Part shown: piece after piece, positions 31,824-41,032 of the stretch | How positions within the stretch are numbered: position 1 is the stretch's first letter | Layout: the number at the start of each line of letters is the position of its first letter | Source: Candidatus Paraburkholderia schumanniana | GTDB lineage: Bacteria > Pseudomonadota > Gammaproteobacteria > Burkholderiales > Burkholderiaceae | DNA length: 44,656 bases | Assembly (NCBI GenBank): GCA_001189335.2 | Contig: LFJH01000001.1 | Span: 1 to 44,656 of the forward strand | Direction of reading: 5' to 3' | Made by a program: the position numbers and the translations under genes | Notes under the pieces: model-generated | Database searches by the model: none | What the model saw: only the letters and a program-made list of their open reading frames with translations | Told to the model about the DNA's origin: nothing

Positions 31824-32609
31824 ATGTTCGTCGATTCACACTGCCACATTAACTTCGAGGGCCTCGCCGACCGCCTGCCCGACGTGCTAGACAATATGCG
31901 CTCGCATTCGGTCACGCATGCGCTGTGCGTGTCCGTCGATCTGGAGACGCTGCCGTCGGTCCTTGAAATCGCGGAGAAGCACGAGAACGTGTACGCGTCC
32001 GTGGGCGTGCATCCCGATCACGAGGATGCGAAGGAGCCGAGCGTCGCCGATCTCGTCGAATTGGCGAAGCATCCGAAAGTCTGCGCGATCGGCGAGACCG
32101 GGCTCGACTACTATCGTCTGGAAGGGCGAAGCATCGCCGACATGGAATGGCAGCGCGAACGCTTTCGCACGCACATCCGCGCCGCGCATGCAACGGCCAA
32201 GCCGCTCATCATCCACACGCGCTCCTCGTCGGGAGACACGCTGCGCATCATGGAGGCGGAGCGCGCCGGCGTGCCGGGCGGCGTCATGCATTGCTTCACC
32301 GAGCCCTGGGAGGTCGCCGAGCAAGCGCTCGCGCAGAACTTCCATATCTCGCTGTCGGGCATCGTCACCTTCAAGAAGGCGACGGACGTGCAGGACGTCG
32401 CGCGGCGCGTGCCGATCGAGCGCTTGCTGATCGAGACCGATTCACCGTACCTGGCGCCCGTGCCGTATCGCGGCAAGCCGAATGAACCCGCGTACGTGAG
32501 TTATGTCGGACGTTTCATCGCGCAGTTGCGCGAGCAGCCGGAGGAGGCCGTCGCGCAGGCGACCACCGACAACTTCTTCCGGCTCTTCAAGATCGCACAG
32601 CCGGCCTGA
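31824..32609 (+). CDS. tatD: TatD-family metal-dependent DNase
   Basis: A TIM-barrel hydrolase with two metals, proposed 3'-5' exonuclease in DNA repair. The 261 residues start at ATG 31824 with FVDSHCHINF (metal HxH), then IGETGLDYYR (Glu), KPLIIHTR (His), GVMHCFTE (His) and the final metal Asp in LLIETDSPYLAP. A ribosome site aaggag precedes the ATG. In many proteobacteria a pilZ gene stands between holB and tatD; here only 51 bases separate them. Confidence 0.95.
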   Translation: MFVDSHCHINFEGLADRLPDVLDNMRSHSVTHALCVSVDLETLPSVLEIAEKHENVYASVGVHPDHEDAKEPSVADLVELAKHPKVCAIGETGLDYYRLEGRSIADMEWQRERFRTHIRAAHATAKPLIIHTRSSSGDTLRIMEAERAGVPGGVMHCFTEPWEVAEQALAQNFHISLSGIVTFKKATDVQDVARRVPIERLLIETDSPYLAPVPYRGKPNEPAYVSYVGRFIAQLREQPEEAVAQATTDNFFRLFKIAQPA

Positions 32610-32663
32610 GGGCGGCCGGACCGTGTGCACGAAAACCCGTTTCAAGGCAATCCGAAGGCAAAC

Positions 32664-33425
32664 ATGAACAATTCGTCGATAGTTTCCCCTTTCTCAGTGG
32701 CGAGCGCGCCAGACGTTTTCTCGACGGGCGCGAAAGGCTCGACGGCGCGGCAGCTCGTCGCCGGGGCGCTCATTGCGGCCTGCGCCATCGCGCAGCCGGT
32801 CTGGGCCGCCTCCGTGGACTCGCTCATCAAGGCGGTCAAGTTCGACGATATCTCGGCGGTCAAGAAGCAGCTCGCGCAGGGCGCGGACCCGAACACGGTC
32901 GACAACACCGGCACGCCGATCCTCGTGATCGCCGCGCGCGAGAAATCCGACAAGGTCGGCCAGCTGCTCGCCGACAATCCGAAGACCGATCTGGAGAAGA
33001 CGGACCCCGCCGGCGAGAACGCGATGATGCTCGCCGCGCTCAACGGCGACGCCACCTTCGTGAATCTGCTGATCGCCAAGGATGCCGAAGTGAACAAGAA
33101 AGGCTGGACGCCGCTGCACTACGCGGCGACCAACGGGCACGACGACATCGTGAAGCTCCTGCTCGACCATTCAGCCTATATCGACGCCGGCTCGCCGAAC
33201 GGCACGACGCCGCTCATGATGGCGGCGCGCGGCGGTCATCTTTCGACCTGCAAGCTGCTGCTCGACGAAGGCGCGGATCTGCGCGTGAAAAACCAGATCG
33301 GCATGACGGCCGTGGACTTCGCCCGCAAGTACAACGAGAAGGATGTCGCCGAAGGTCTGCAGGCACGTCTGGATTCGATGCAACAAGGCGGCGCTGCGCA
33401 AAGCGGCTCAAACGGTGCAAAATAG
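32664..33425 (+). CDS. Exported ankyrin-repeat protein
   Basis: A 253-residue protein, start ATG 32664 (MNNSSIVSPFSVAS), with a signal-type hydrophobic segment (LVAGALIAACAIAQPVWA) about residues 35-52. At least four ankyrin repeats follow, with the clearest being KGWTPLHYAATNGHDDIVKLLL and GTTPLMMAARGGHLSTCKLLLD. The function is unknown; periplasmic ankyrin proteins of this type are common next to tatD in Burkholderiales. An upstream ATG at 32625 would add 13 residues. No lesions. Confidence 0.87.
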   Translation: MNNSSIVSPFSVASAPDVFSTGAKGSTARQLVAGALIAACAIAQPVWAASVDSLIKAVKFDDISAVKKQLAQGADPNTVDNTGTPILVIAAREKSDKVGQLLADNPKTDLEKTDPAGENAMMLAALNGDATFVNLLIAKDAEVNKKGWTPLHYAATNGHDDIVKLLLDHSAYIDAGSPNGTTPLMMAARGGHLSTCKLLLDEGADLRVKNQIGMTAVDFARKYNEKDVAEGLQARLDSMQQGGAAQSGSNGAK

Positions 33426-33531
33426 CGCAGCGCGATATTCAAATCCTGGGGCAACGGCGGTCAGGCGCGGCCATCGCTTGTCCCGAACCCATCGCCCCAA
33501 TCGAGCCGCCGCTCAACATAAAAGGAAGATC

Positions 33532-33888
33532 ATGCTGCGGGAATTCGTCATCGCCTGTGCTCTCGCGACGCCCGTGTGCGCGTTCGCGTTTACCGGCAAC
33601 GATCTGAACAAGCTCTGCACCAAAACGGATCCCAGCTCTCGCACCGCCTGCGCGGCCTATATCGAAGGCGCAGCGGACGGCATCTACAACACGATCGAGG
33701 CGATCGGCGGAACCTCCGGGCCGCAGGTCGGGCAATACTTCTGCCTGCCTGCCGAGGTGAAGCCGCAGCAGCTCACGGACGCGGTGCGCAAGTACATCGC
33801 CAACAATCCCGACAAGGCCGACTACAACACGACGACGATGGTCTCGCTCGGTCTCGGCAAGGCGTTTCCCTGCAAGGCGGAGCGCTGA
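33532..33888 (+). CDS. Rap1a/Tai-like small exported protein
   Basis: A 118-residue protein, start ATG 33532, ribosome site aaaggaag. It has a signal peptide MLREFVIACALATPVCAFA and a mature domain with four Cys (NKLCTK, RTACAAYIEG, QYFCLPAEV, AFPCKAER) that could form two disulfides. The pattern of GNDLNKLC, CAAYIEGAADGI and FCLPAEVKPQQL is that of the Rap1a/Tai family, whose known members are immunity proteins of type VI amidase effectors; many others are of unknown role. No effector or secretion gene is adjacent, so an immunity role is not indicated here. Confidence 0.72.
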   Translation: MLREFVIACALATPVCAFAFTGNDLNKLCTKTDPSSRTACAAYIEGAADGIYNTIEAIGGTSGPQVGQYFCLPAEVKPQQLTDAVRKYIANNPDKADYNTTTMVSLGLGKAFPCKAER

Positions 33889-34006
33889 GCGTGCTGCCGG
33901 ACGCCCTCGCGCGTTCGGGCGCCGCGGTTGCCGACGCCGCCGCTGATACACGACCTGCGATGGCCGCGCCCGGACGGCCATCGAAACAGCATTGCGCATT
34001 CGCACG

Positions 34007-35305
34007 ATGCCTTCCGCCGTATCCACCTCGCATTTTCATCACCACGAGGCTGATCCCGCGACGCTCATGCTTTCATTCGATCACTTCCTGGACCTGGCCG
34101 AACGGCCGCTCGGCACCTGGCCCGGCGCGTTGGTCGTCGCCGCCATCGCCGTGGCCGTCGCGGTGGGCGTGCATCGCATCGGCGCACGCATCCTCACGCG
34201 CATCGCGCGGCCTTATCCGCTGATGAGCGTGGTGCTGCGCTACATCGACAACCCCGCGCTCGTTCTGCTCATCATCCTCGGGATCGGCTTCATGATCTTC
34301 GAGGCACCCGACACGCTGCCGTTCATCGGCGTGCTGCGCGATGTCGAGACCGTCGCGCTGATCTGCGCGCTCACCTTCCTCGCGGCACGCTCGGCGGGCG
34401 CGGTGGGCGAGGCCATCGTGCAGGCGCATCCGCTCGACACCGACGACAACCTCAACGCGCGCCGCATCCATACGCAGGCGCGCGTGCTCGCGCGCTCGGT
34501 GATGGTCGTGATCGTCATCATCGGCTTCGGCGCGGCGCTGATGGCGTTTCCGAGCGTGCGGCAAATCGGCGCGAGCCTGCTGGCGTCGGCGGGCGTCGCC
34601 GGACTCGTCGCCGGTATCGCGGCACGGCCCGTACTCGGCAATCTGATCGCCGGCCTGCAGATCGCGCTGTCACAGCCGATCCGCCTCGACGATGTCGTCG
34701 TCATTCAGGGCGAGTGGGGGCGCGTCGAGGAGATCACCGGCACGTATGTGTCGATCCGCATCTGGGACCAGCGGCGGCTCATCGTGCCGCTGCAGTGGTT
34801 CATCGAGAATCCGTTCACGAACTGGACACGCAACAGCTCGCAGATCATCGGCACGGTGTTTCTCTACGTCGATTACCGCATGCCGGTCGCGCCGCTGCGC
34901 GAGGAGCTGCTCCGCATTCTCGAGCACGCGCCGGAATGGGATGGCCGCGTGCAGGTCCTGCAGGTCACCGACGCCACCGATCGCGCGGTGCAGCTGCGCG
35001 TGCTCGTCAGTTCCTTCGATTCGGCGCTGAACTGGGATTTGCGTTGCCGCGTACGCGAAGGCCTCGTGAATTTCGTGCAGGCGACTTATCCGCAGTATCT
35101 GCCGCGCGTGCGGGCGGATCTGTCGACGGACAAGGACCATCATCACGTCGATTTCGCGCCGCCGCTCGAACGCACCGGCGCGCAGGCGGCGAACACCGCG
35201 AATACCCCCGCGGATCCGGTCGCGAGCCGGGGCGAACAGACCGGGCCGGACCTTCGCGCGCACTCGGCCGCGTCAACCGCGCCGGCGCCGGCCGAAAGGA
35301 CGTGA
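34007..35305 (+). CDS. MscS-family mechanosensitive ion channel protein
   Basis: A membrane protein of 432 residues from the ATG at 34007. It has about five hydrophobic segments (e.g. LVVAAIAVAVAVGVHRIG, NPALVLLIILGIGFMIF, VMVVIVIIGFGAALMAF), then the pore-lining TM3 ASLLASAGVAGLVAGIAARPVLGNLIAG and the MscS beta domain IRLDDVVVIQGEWGRVEEITGTYVSIRIWDQRRLIVP, which are diagnostic. A 60-residue low-complexity tail rich in Ala and Pro ends the protein. It probably releases solutes on osmotic downshock. Two downstream codons could also start it (MLSFDHF at 34067). No lesions. Confidence 0.9.
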   Translation: MPSAVSTSHFHHHEADPATLMLSFDHFLDLAERPLGTWPGALVVAAIAVAVAVGVHRIGARILTRIARPYPLMSVVLRYIDNPALVLLIILGIGFMIFEAPDTLPFIGVLRDVETVALICALTFLAARSAGAVGEAIVQAHPLDTDDNLNARRIHTQARVLARSVMVVIVIIGFGAALMAFPSVRQIGASLLASAGVAGLVAGIAARPVLGNLIAGLQIALSQPIRLDDVVVIQGEWGRVEEITGTYVSIRIWDQRRLIVPLQWFIENPFTNWTRNSSQIIGTVFLYVDYRMPVAPLREELLRILEHAPEWDGRVQVLQVTDATDRAVQLRVLVSSFDSALNWDLRCRVREGLVNFVQATYPQYLPRVRADLSTDKDHHHVDFAPPLERTGAQAANTANTPADPVASRGEQTGPDLRAHSAASTAPAPAERT

Positions 35306-35406
35306 CGAACCCGGACGAAACCCGCGCAGCGTTTTTCCAGTCGAAAATTTCGGGACTATCCTGAAGCACTGAAGCAGACACCATTCGAAGAGGAAAAGGA
35401 ACGCAT

Positions 35407-36796
35407 ATGAGCCGACTCGTCGTCGTATCCAACCGGGTCGCCACGCCGACCGAAACCAAGGGCTCCGCGGGCGGCTCGCCGTCGGCGTCTTCGGCGCGCT
35501 GAAGGACAGCGGCGGCGTCTGGTTCGGCTGGAGCGGCGACATGGTAAGCGAGGCCGTGGCAAACCAGGGGCCGAAGCTCGAACAGGACGGCGCGGTGACC
35601 TTCGCGACCGTCGGCCTGCCGAAAAAGGATTACGACCAGTATTACCGCGGCTTTTCCAACGCGATGCTGTGGCCGGTTTTCCACTATCGCAACGATCTCG
35701 CCGTTTACGATCGCGACGAATACGCGGGCTATCGGCGCGTGAACGCCTGGCTTGCGCACAAGCTCATCAAGCTGCTCGGACCCGACGACATCATCTGGGT
35801 GCACGACTACCACCTGATTCCGTTCGCGGAGGCGCTGCGCGCGGCGGGCGTCAACAATCGTATCGGCTTCTTCCTGCATATTCCGTTTCCGTCGCCGCAG
35901 ATTCTTCTCTTGAACATTCCGCCGCACGAGGAACTGGTCAAGTCGCTGTGCTGCTACGACGTCGTCGGTTTTCAGACCGAGGGTGACCGCATCGCGTTTC
36001 ACGACTACATCATCCGGCACGAGCACGGCACCGCGACGCCGGACGGTCAGGTTGAAGCCTTCGGCCGGAAACTGAAGACCAACGTGTACCGCATCGGCGT
36101 GTTTCCCGACGAGATCGCCGAGCAGGCCGAGCGCGGCGAGGCGCGTCAGGACGTGATGGATCTGAAGCAGAGCCTCGAAGGCCGCAGCTCATCATGAGCA
36201 GCGTGGACCGGCTGGATTATTCGAAGGGTCTCGTGGAGCGCTTTCGCGCGTTCGAGTATTTCCTCGAGAAATCGCCGGAGTGGCGCGGCAATGTCACGCT
36301 CGTCCAGATCGCGCCGCCCACGCGCTCGGACGTCGAGACCTATCAGCAGATCTGCCAGAACCTGGAGTACGAAGCAGGGCGCATCAACGGGCGTTACTCC
36401 GGCCTCGATTACAAGCCGATCCGCTATCTCAACCAGCGTTACGACCGGTGGAAGCTGATGTCGCTTTTCCGCGAATCGCAGATCGGGCTCGTCACGCCGC
36501 TGCGCGACGGCATGAATCTCGTCGCGAAGGAATATGTGGCCGCGCAGAATCCGGACGATCCGGGCGTGCTCGTGCTCTCGCAGTTCGCGGGAGCGACCTA
36601 TGAGATGACGGGCGCAGTGATGGTCAATCCGCACGATATCGTCGGCACCAGCGAGGCGATCGCGCGTGCCCTCGCGATGCCGCTCGCCGAGCGCAAGCAG
36701 CGCTACGAAACCAACATGAACGCGCTGCGCAAGCACGATCTGGGCGTGTGGCGCGACGATTTTCTCGCGGACCTGCGCGGCGACGCAAAGGCGTAA
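35407..36796 (+). pseudogene. otsA: Alpha,alpha-trehalose-phosphate synthase, frameshifted twice
   Basis: OtsA joins UDP-glucose and glucose 6-phosphate to trehalose 6-phosphate. The ATG at 35407 gives MSRLVVVSNRVATPTETKG, then GSAGG; near 35481 one base appears missing (ggcggctcgcc instead of ggcggcctcgcc), and the family sequence VGVFGALKDSGGVWFGWSGD continues in another frame. The middle part, including WVHDYHLIPFAEALR and FFLHIPFPSP, is intact. Near 36186 the frame changes again; the third part begins SSVDRLDYSKG (UDP-glucose site) and includes SQIGLVTPLRDGMNLVAKEYVA, ending TAA at 36794-36796. Both changes are -1/+2. All domains remain otherwise, about 463 codons, so loss is recent. Confidence 0.92.
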
Positions 36797-37080
36797 CGTG
36801 CGGCCGAGACGAATGTTTCGATGCTGTAACAGAGCGATGAAAGTGCAATAAACCGCCTGACCGACGGCTTTGTCGCTCGATAATGCGGCTTTCGTGCGGG
36901 CGGAGCGCCGCGCACGGCATCCATCGACAGGTTTGCGCGAGCAAAGCGCGTAAGGGCAAACCTCGTTGGCCGGGCTCACGGCCCGCTGTCATACTCGATG
37001 CGCGCGCCGCGCGCGGCTTCAGGCGACAGGCCCGCGCCGGGACTGCGCCACACGTCGAAATCCGCATGGAGATGAGAACG

Positions 37081-38129
37081 ATGAGAATTGCCCAGATTGC
37101 CCCGCTCACCGAATCGGTCCCGCCGAAGCTCTATGGCGGCACAGAGCGTGTCGTGTCCTACCTCACCGAGGCGCTGGTCGAGCTCGGTCATGAGGTGACG
37201 CTGTTCGCAACCGGCGATTCGCAAACCACGGCGAATCTCGAAGCCGTGTGGCCGCGCGCACTGCGGCTCGACCCCGCGATCCGCGACCGTATCGCGCCTC
37301 ATATGCTGCTGATGGAACTGGTGCGGCGACGCGCCGAGGACTTCGACGTCCTGCACTTCCACATGGACTACTACTCGTTCTCGCTCTTCAAGCGCCAGGA
37401 CACGCCGTTTGTCACGACCTGGTACGGCCGTCTCGACCTGCCCGAGCAGCAGCCCGTGTTCGACACGTTCAATACAGCGCCCGTCATTTCGATTTCCGAT
37501 TCCCAGCGGCATCCGTTGCCGCTGGCGAAATGGGTTACGACGGTCTATCACGGCCTGCCGGAGGCGCTCTACGTGCTGCAGCCGGTAGAGCAGAAGTATC
37601 TGGCGTTCCTCGGCCGCATCTCGCAGGAGAAGCGCGTCGACACGGCGATTCGCATCGCGGGCCGCTGCGGCCTGCCGATCAAGATCGCCGCGAACGTCGA
37701 CTTCGCCGACCACGAATACTTCGAGCGCGAGATCGCGCCGCTGCTCGAATTGCCCTACGTCGAATACGTCGGCGAGATCAACGACAGTCAGAAAGGACCG
37801 AATTTCTGTCGGGCGCGCATGCGCTCGTATTTCCGATTGACTGGCCCGAGCCCTTCGGCCTCGTCATGATCGAGGCGATGGCGTACGGCACGCCCGTGAT
37901 CGCATTCAATCGCGGCGCGGTGCCGGAAGTGGTGGACGAGGGCGTGTCGGGCTTCATCGTCGAGGATGAGATCGGCGCGGTGGCCGCGGTGAATCGCCTG
38001 CACACGCTGTCGCGCGCAGGCGCACGCAAGCGCTTCGAAGAGCGCTTCACGTCATCGCATGGCGCGGCATTAATGCGGGCGCAGAAGCGCTCGCGCTTCA
38101 AGTTGATCGATCGCGCGACGACGAACTGA
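37081..38129 (+). pseudogene. GT4-family glycosyltransferase, frameshifted
   Basis: A retaining glycosyltransferase of the WaaG/GlgA-like GT4 type. The ATG at 37081 begins MRIAQIAPLTESVPPKLYGGTERVV. The donor domain starts YLAFLGRISQEKRVDTAIRIA. At about 37797 the frame changes (-1/+2): DSQKG is followed, in the other frame, by FLSGAHALVFPIDWPEPFG and GLVMIEAMAYGTPVIAFNRGAVPEVV, the nucleotide-sugar motif. The last about 30 residues (TSSHGAALMRAQKRS onward) do not look like the family's tail, so another change near 38055 is likely. It follows otsA by 284 bases, and may have acted in the same sugar-osmolyte or capsule pathway (inference). Confidence 0.88.
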
Positions 38130-38153
38130 CGCGGCGCCCGCCCGGAAATGCAG

Positions 38154-38206
38154 AAAAAACCGCCGTGCGACGCGATCCGGTCCGGAGATCGCGCCACACA
38201 CGGTGG
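38154..38206 (-). terminator. Probable terminator of the YSC84-like gene
   Basis: Read on the minus strand, a GC-rich hairpin (ccgtgtgtggcgcgatc pairing with gatcgcgtcgcacgg, imperfect) is followed by six T (the A run at 38154-38159). It lies 33 bases beyond the stop of the lipoprotein gene and between convergent genes. Confidence 0.65.
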
Positions 38207-38238
38207 TCATGTCCTTGCCGTCCGTAAGGACAGGCTGC

Positions 38239-38832
38239 TTACTCCTTGAGGCGCGAAACCTTCGTGCCCTGGAGCGAGACGTCGGCCATCAGCCCAGCGT
38301 TGGTCAGCACGATTGCCTCGACCGGCTTGGTCACGGTGGTCGTGTCGATCATGCCGTTCGCGCCCATCTTGACCAGCGCCACCGAAGCGTCCGCGCCCGC
38401 CGACCAGCCGTCGGAGTTGCGGAATTTGTCGAGCGCGTCCTGCGTCATGAACAGGAAGATCAGGGCTTTCGACTGCGCGCCGGCCTGCAGGCCGAAGGAG
38501 CCCGAGGTCGTGCTGTAGTAGCCTACGGTGCTGCCGCCCACCCGCAGCGAGCCCTTGCCATATTGCGCGCCGACGATGAAGCCTGCCTGAATCACCGACG
38601 GGAACACGAGAATGCCGCGCGACTTCGCGACCAGTTCGCGCGAACCGCCCACGGTTGCGTAAAGACGCTGGATGGTGCTGTCGACGTCGGTATCGATGGA
38701 ACGGCGCTCATCGGCGGCGCCCGCGGCCTGTTCCTTGCCGGCGTTGCGGTTTGCCGTGCAGCCGGCAAGCGCGAGGCCTCCCAGCGCCAGAACGGCGGTC
38801 GACTTGAGAATGAAGTTTCGTCTTTGCATCAT
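38239..38832 (-). CDS. YSC84-domain (BPSL1445-like) lipoprotein
   Basis: A 197-residue lipoprotein: signal peptide with twin Arg (MMQRRNFILKSTAVLALGGL) and lipobox LAGC, Cys at about residue 25. The mature domain belongs to the YSC84 fold: LVAKSRGILVFPSVIQAGFIVGAQYGKG, then GYYSTTSGSFGLQAGAQSKALIFLFM. BPSL1445 of B. pseudomallei is a serologically known surface lipoprotein of the same type; the molecular role is unknown. Two adjacent ATGs (38832 and 38829) follow the site GGAGA; either may start. No lesions. Confidence 0.88.
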   Translation of the reverse strand: MMQRRNFILKSTAVLALGGLALAGCTANRNAGKEQAAGAADERRSIDTDVDSTIQRLYATVGGSRELVAKSRGILVFPSVIQAGFIVGAQYGKGSLRVGGSTVGYYSTTSGSFGLQAGAQSKALIFLFMTQDALDKFRNSDGWSAGADASVALVKMGANGMIDTTTVTKPVEAIVLTNAGLMADVSLQGTKVSRLKE

Positions 38833-39171
38833 TGTTCTCCATCGTGGAATTTAGGAAACCCCATAGAGCTGGAGGGTGAGGCACGCCAAGTTTAGCAAAG
38901 CAACATGAAACATGAGCCTCGACCCATACGCCCAAAGCCTTGTCACGCTTGGGTTTGCAGCTCCGCAACATGCGAGTGAAACTATCGGCCCTAGCTTACT
39001 CCGAATCCGGCCCCATTACCGCCGGTGGATACATCAAATTACACAAAACTTACGACGGCAACGTCCTGCCAGATACAAGGGTAGACGAAGCTTCGGCCAA
39101 ACCGAAATGCAAACGGAGTTTTCGCCCGGGACCCGGTCCGCGCGGCAAGCAGAATTTTCGTGACGCCGCCC
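38833..39171. other. Intergenic region, lower GC
   Basis: 339 bases between the lipoprotein gene and the membrane-protein gene (both minus strand). It is visibly less GC-rich than its surroundings (for example ccaagtttagcaaagcaaca and ggatacatcaaattacacaa). A short plus-strand frame (38940-39302) has no recognisable domain and codon use unlike the neighbours. I see no gene, hairpin or repeat that I can name. Confidence 0.5.
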
Positions 39172-39696
39172 TCATGGAGCCGGAAAAGCCGCAACAGCAG
39201 GTAGCAATGGCCGTACCCGGCTCGCATTCAGGAATGGGTTGTCGTTTTTACTTCGACCGTCGCGGCAGACGGCGCGCGGCGGGCGACGCAGTGCGCGCCT
39301 GATTCCGCCAATCAGCATGCCGACCACCAGCAGGAAGGCCGCCGGCACGATCCAGTAGCCAACGAACGCATGCCATAGGTAATCGGCGAGCGTCGCCTTG
39401 CGATGCGCATATTCGTCGAGCGCTTCCCGGTGCTTTGCGGCGTTGGCCGCGAGGACATCGGCTGGGCAGCCGGCGGCCCGCGCCTCGTCGGGCGCGCCGT
39501 GACAGCGCGCCGCGGCACCGGCGGCGTGTTGCGCATCGGTCAGCTCCCATGTGGAGAGCGACTTCTGGAGATCGACGTTGTTGTACGCCATCTCGTCGCG
39601 CACTTCATTCACCGCAACGATCAGGACGGGGACGAACCAGAAGGTGATCGTCATCAGCCACCGCATGAACCAGCGGTTCTTGTGTTTCCATGCCAT
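39172..39696 (-). CDS. Two-TM membrane protein of unknown function
   Basis: From the ATG at 39694-39696 (MAWKHKNRWFMRWLM) the product has 174 residues. There are two membrane segments (about 13-30, WLMTITFWFVPVLIVAV, and 113-131, GYWIVPAAFLLVVGMLIG) with a soluble loop between them that has two Cys (65 and 77) and an Ala-rich helix; topology with the loop in the periplasm is likely given the positive ends. The last about 35 residues are Arg/Pro-rich and may be a read-through tail after an early frameshift. The frame is open further upstream (to 39897), but that part is not protein-like. I do not recognise the family. Confidence 0.6.
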   Translation of the reverse strand: MAWKHKNRWFMRWLMTITFWFVPVLIVAVNEVRDEMAYNNVDLQKSLSTWELTDAQHAAGAAARCHGAPDEARAAGCPADVLAANAAKHREALDEYAHRKATLADYLWHAFVGYWIVPAAFLLVVGMLIGGIRRALRRPPRAVCRDGRSKNDNPFLNASRVRPLLPAVAAFPAP

Positions 39697-39886
39697 CCGA
39701 TGCCTCCATGTGGGGCTTCTCGCCTCGCTCGAAATGGCGGCGGCCGATGGCGTATTTTCTGTATTCGTGAGGGGGCCGCCTTCGCGCCATCTTATGAGAA
39801 AAAGACGACGGTGCGAATCACTAGCTTGGTTGCAGTGCAATAACGGCCGGTAGGCAGCGTAATAAGGTAATACGGAAGTGGAAGAC

Positions 39887-39911
39887 GCGCCGCGCACGAA
39901 CGGCGCGGCGC
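39887..39911 (-). terminator. Hairpin downstream of the PsiF-like gene
   Basis: A 9-bp perfect stem (gcgccgcgc / gcgcggcgc, loop acgaacg) begins 20 bases after the stop of the minus-strand small gene. Only scattered T follow (gtcttccacttcc), so it is a weak terminator call. Confidence 0.5.
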
Positions 39912-39930
39912 TGGCCGGATTTCGGCTGGA

Positions 39931-40107
39931 TCAGCCCTTGTTGCTGAGGTAGCTCTTCATGAATGTCTTGCGATCGTCGCCTTTCTTGTCGCCCGCCTGC
40001 TTGTTGCAGTCGGTCATCTTGCTCTGCTGGCTGTTGGCGGCGAAGCATGCATTTGCGTCGAGCGTCAGGCTCAGCACGGCGATGAGGGCAGTGGTTCGAA
40101 TATTCAT
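39931..40107 (-). CDS. PsiF-like small periplasmic protein
   Basis: A 58-residue protein, start ATG 40105-40107. The signal peptide MNIRTTALIAVLSLTLDANACFA is followed by SQQSKMTDCNKQAGDKKGDDRKTFMKSYLSNKG. This matches the single PsiF repeat pattern (K-M-x-x-CN-x-x-A-x-x-K...GD-x-RK-x-FM-x-x-CL), except that the second Cys is Tyr (SYLSNKG). PsiF-type proteins are phosphate-starvation associated in E. coli; the function is unknown. Loss of the second Cys and the short form make me keep confidence moderate. Confidence 0.65.
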   Translation of the reverse strand: MNIRTTALIAVLSLTLDANACFAANSQQSKMTDCNKQAGDKKGDDRKTFMKSYLSNKG

Positions 40108-40398
40108 GTGACGCTCCCTGGTTTGGATGGTGGTTGTTTTTCGATGGCGCGTTGCTTCGGCGGCGCGTATCACGGCCGCCCCGCGCATTATGGCAAACCG
40201 AATATGAATGGTGTGTGGGATCGGGGAAAATCGCGAGGCATGCGTACGACACGTCGCATCGGCACGGGAACGAGCCTTTCAACGTGCTTTCATGGTGAAG
40301 CCGCGATTCGGTTGATCGTAAACATTTGCGCGGCATACGCGCGCCAGGCAGCCGAAGTATGATCGTCCGATGGAGGTCCAACGCAAAGGAGACGTTTC

Positions 40399-40680
40399 AT
40401 GTCCACGCCGCTGTCCGACCATTACAAGGGCTTCGAAATCAAGGTTCAGGCGTTGCGGCGCGCGAAGGAGCGCGATGAACCGGACGATAGTCCGCGTCAC
40501 TTCGACATCGTGGTGACGATCGCGCGCAGCGCGCATGGCGAAAGCGGCCGCTCGGTCATGTTCGGCGTGCCCGAGCAGGAACCCTTCGAGAGCCCGATCG
40601 ACGCGACGCGCACGGGGATCGACTACGCACACCAGATCATCGACAACAAGATAGAAGGGCAGTCAGTCGAGGATCTTTGA
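40399..40680 (+). CDS. Conserved small protein of unknown function
   Basis: A 93-residue soluble protein, start ATG 40399, with ribosome site aaaggag eight bases upstream (cgcaaaggagacgtttcATG). Sequence features: HYKGFEIKVQALRR, then HFDIVVTIARSAHGESGRSVMFGV and an amphipathic C-terminal end (GIDYAHQIIDNKIEGQSVEDL). It has no membrane segment or metal motif. It looks like the small alpha/beta proteins common in Burkholderia, but I cannot name a family. Codon use is like that of the neighbours. Confidence 0.78.
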   Translation: MSTPLSDHYKGFEIKVQALRRAKERDEPDDSPRHFDIVVTIARSAHGESGRSVMFGVPEQEPFESPIDATRTGIDYAHQIIDNKIEGQSVEDL

Positions 40681-41032
40681 GGCCGGCACGCCGGCGGGCA
40701 TAAGTACGCGTGCCCGCCGCTTTCGTGATCCACCGAGCAGAAGTCGCGAGAATCATGCCGTCGACGCCTCGCTCGACGGTTTGCGCGCGCACGGCCTACA
40801 CGTAAGCCCGATTGACCCCATGCGCCTCTGCAACGAGAATCGACGGCGAGCAAACGTTGAAACTGCGCGGCAAGGGCGCGAAAGGCATTGCGGCGCGTGA
40901 AGCGGGCGCGGGCGCGACAGGGCGCCCGCTCCTCTCCCTCACTCGCCCCGCGCGGATCGAAACGTCCTGCTCGCGTTCGCTGCAGCACGCATGACTAGAC
41001 ATACCAACCAAAACAAGGCACTGGAGATCCGC
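40681..41032. other. Intergenic region before the sugar-transport operon
   Basis: 352 bases. A palindromic ggccggcacgccggc follows the upstream stop. One plus-strand stretch (about 40757-40845) has GC-biased third codon positions and reads VDASLDGLRAHGLHVSPIDP, which could be a scrap of a decayed gene, but I do not recognise it. No clear promoter. The ribosome site of the binding-protein gene (ggagatcc) lies at its end. Confidence 0.4.

Noticed and set aside
33532-33888. Part of a type VI secretion effector/immunity pair
   Set aside because: No effector, VgrG, Hcp or Tss gene is adjacent; the neighbours are an ankyrin gene and an MscS gene.
36883-37080. N-terminal extension of the GT4 protein to 36883
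   Set aside because: The extra 66 codons are Arg/Ala-rich without family similarity; MRIAQIAPL at 37081 is the family start.
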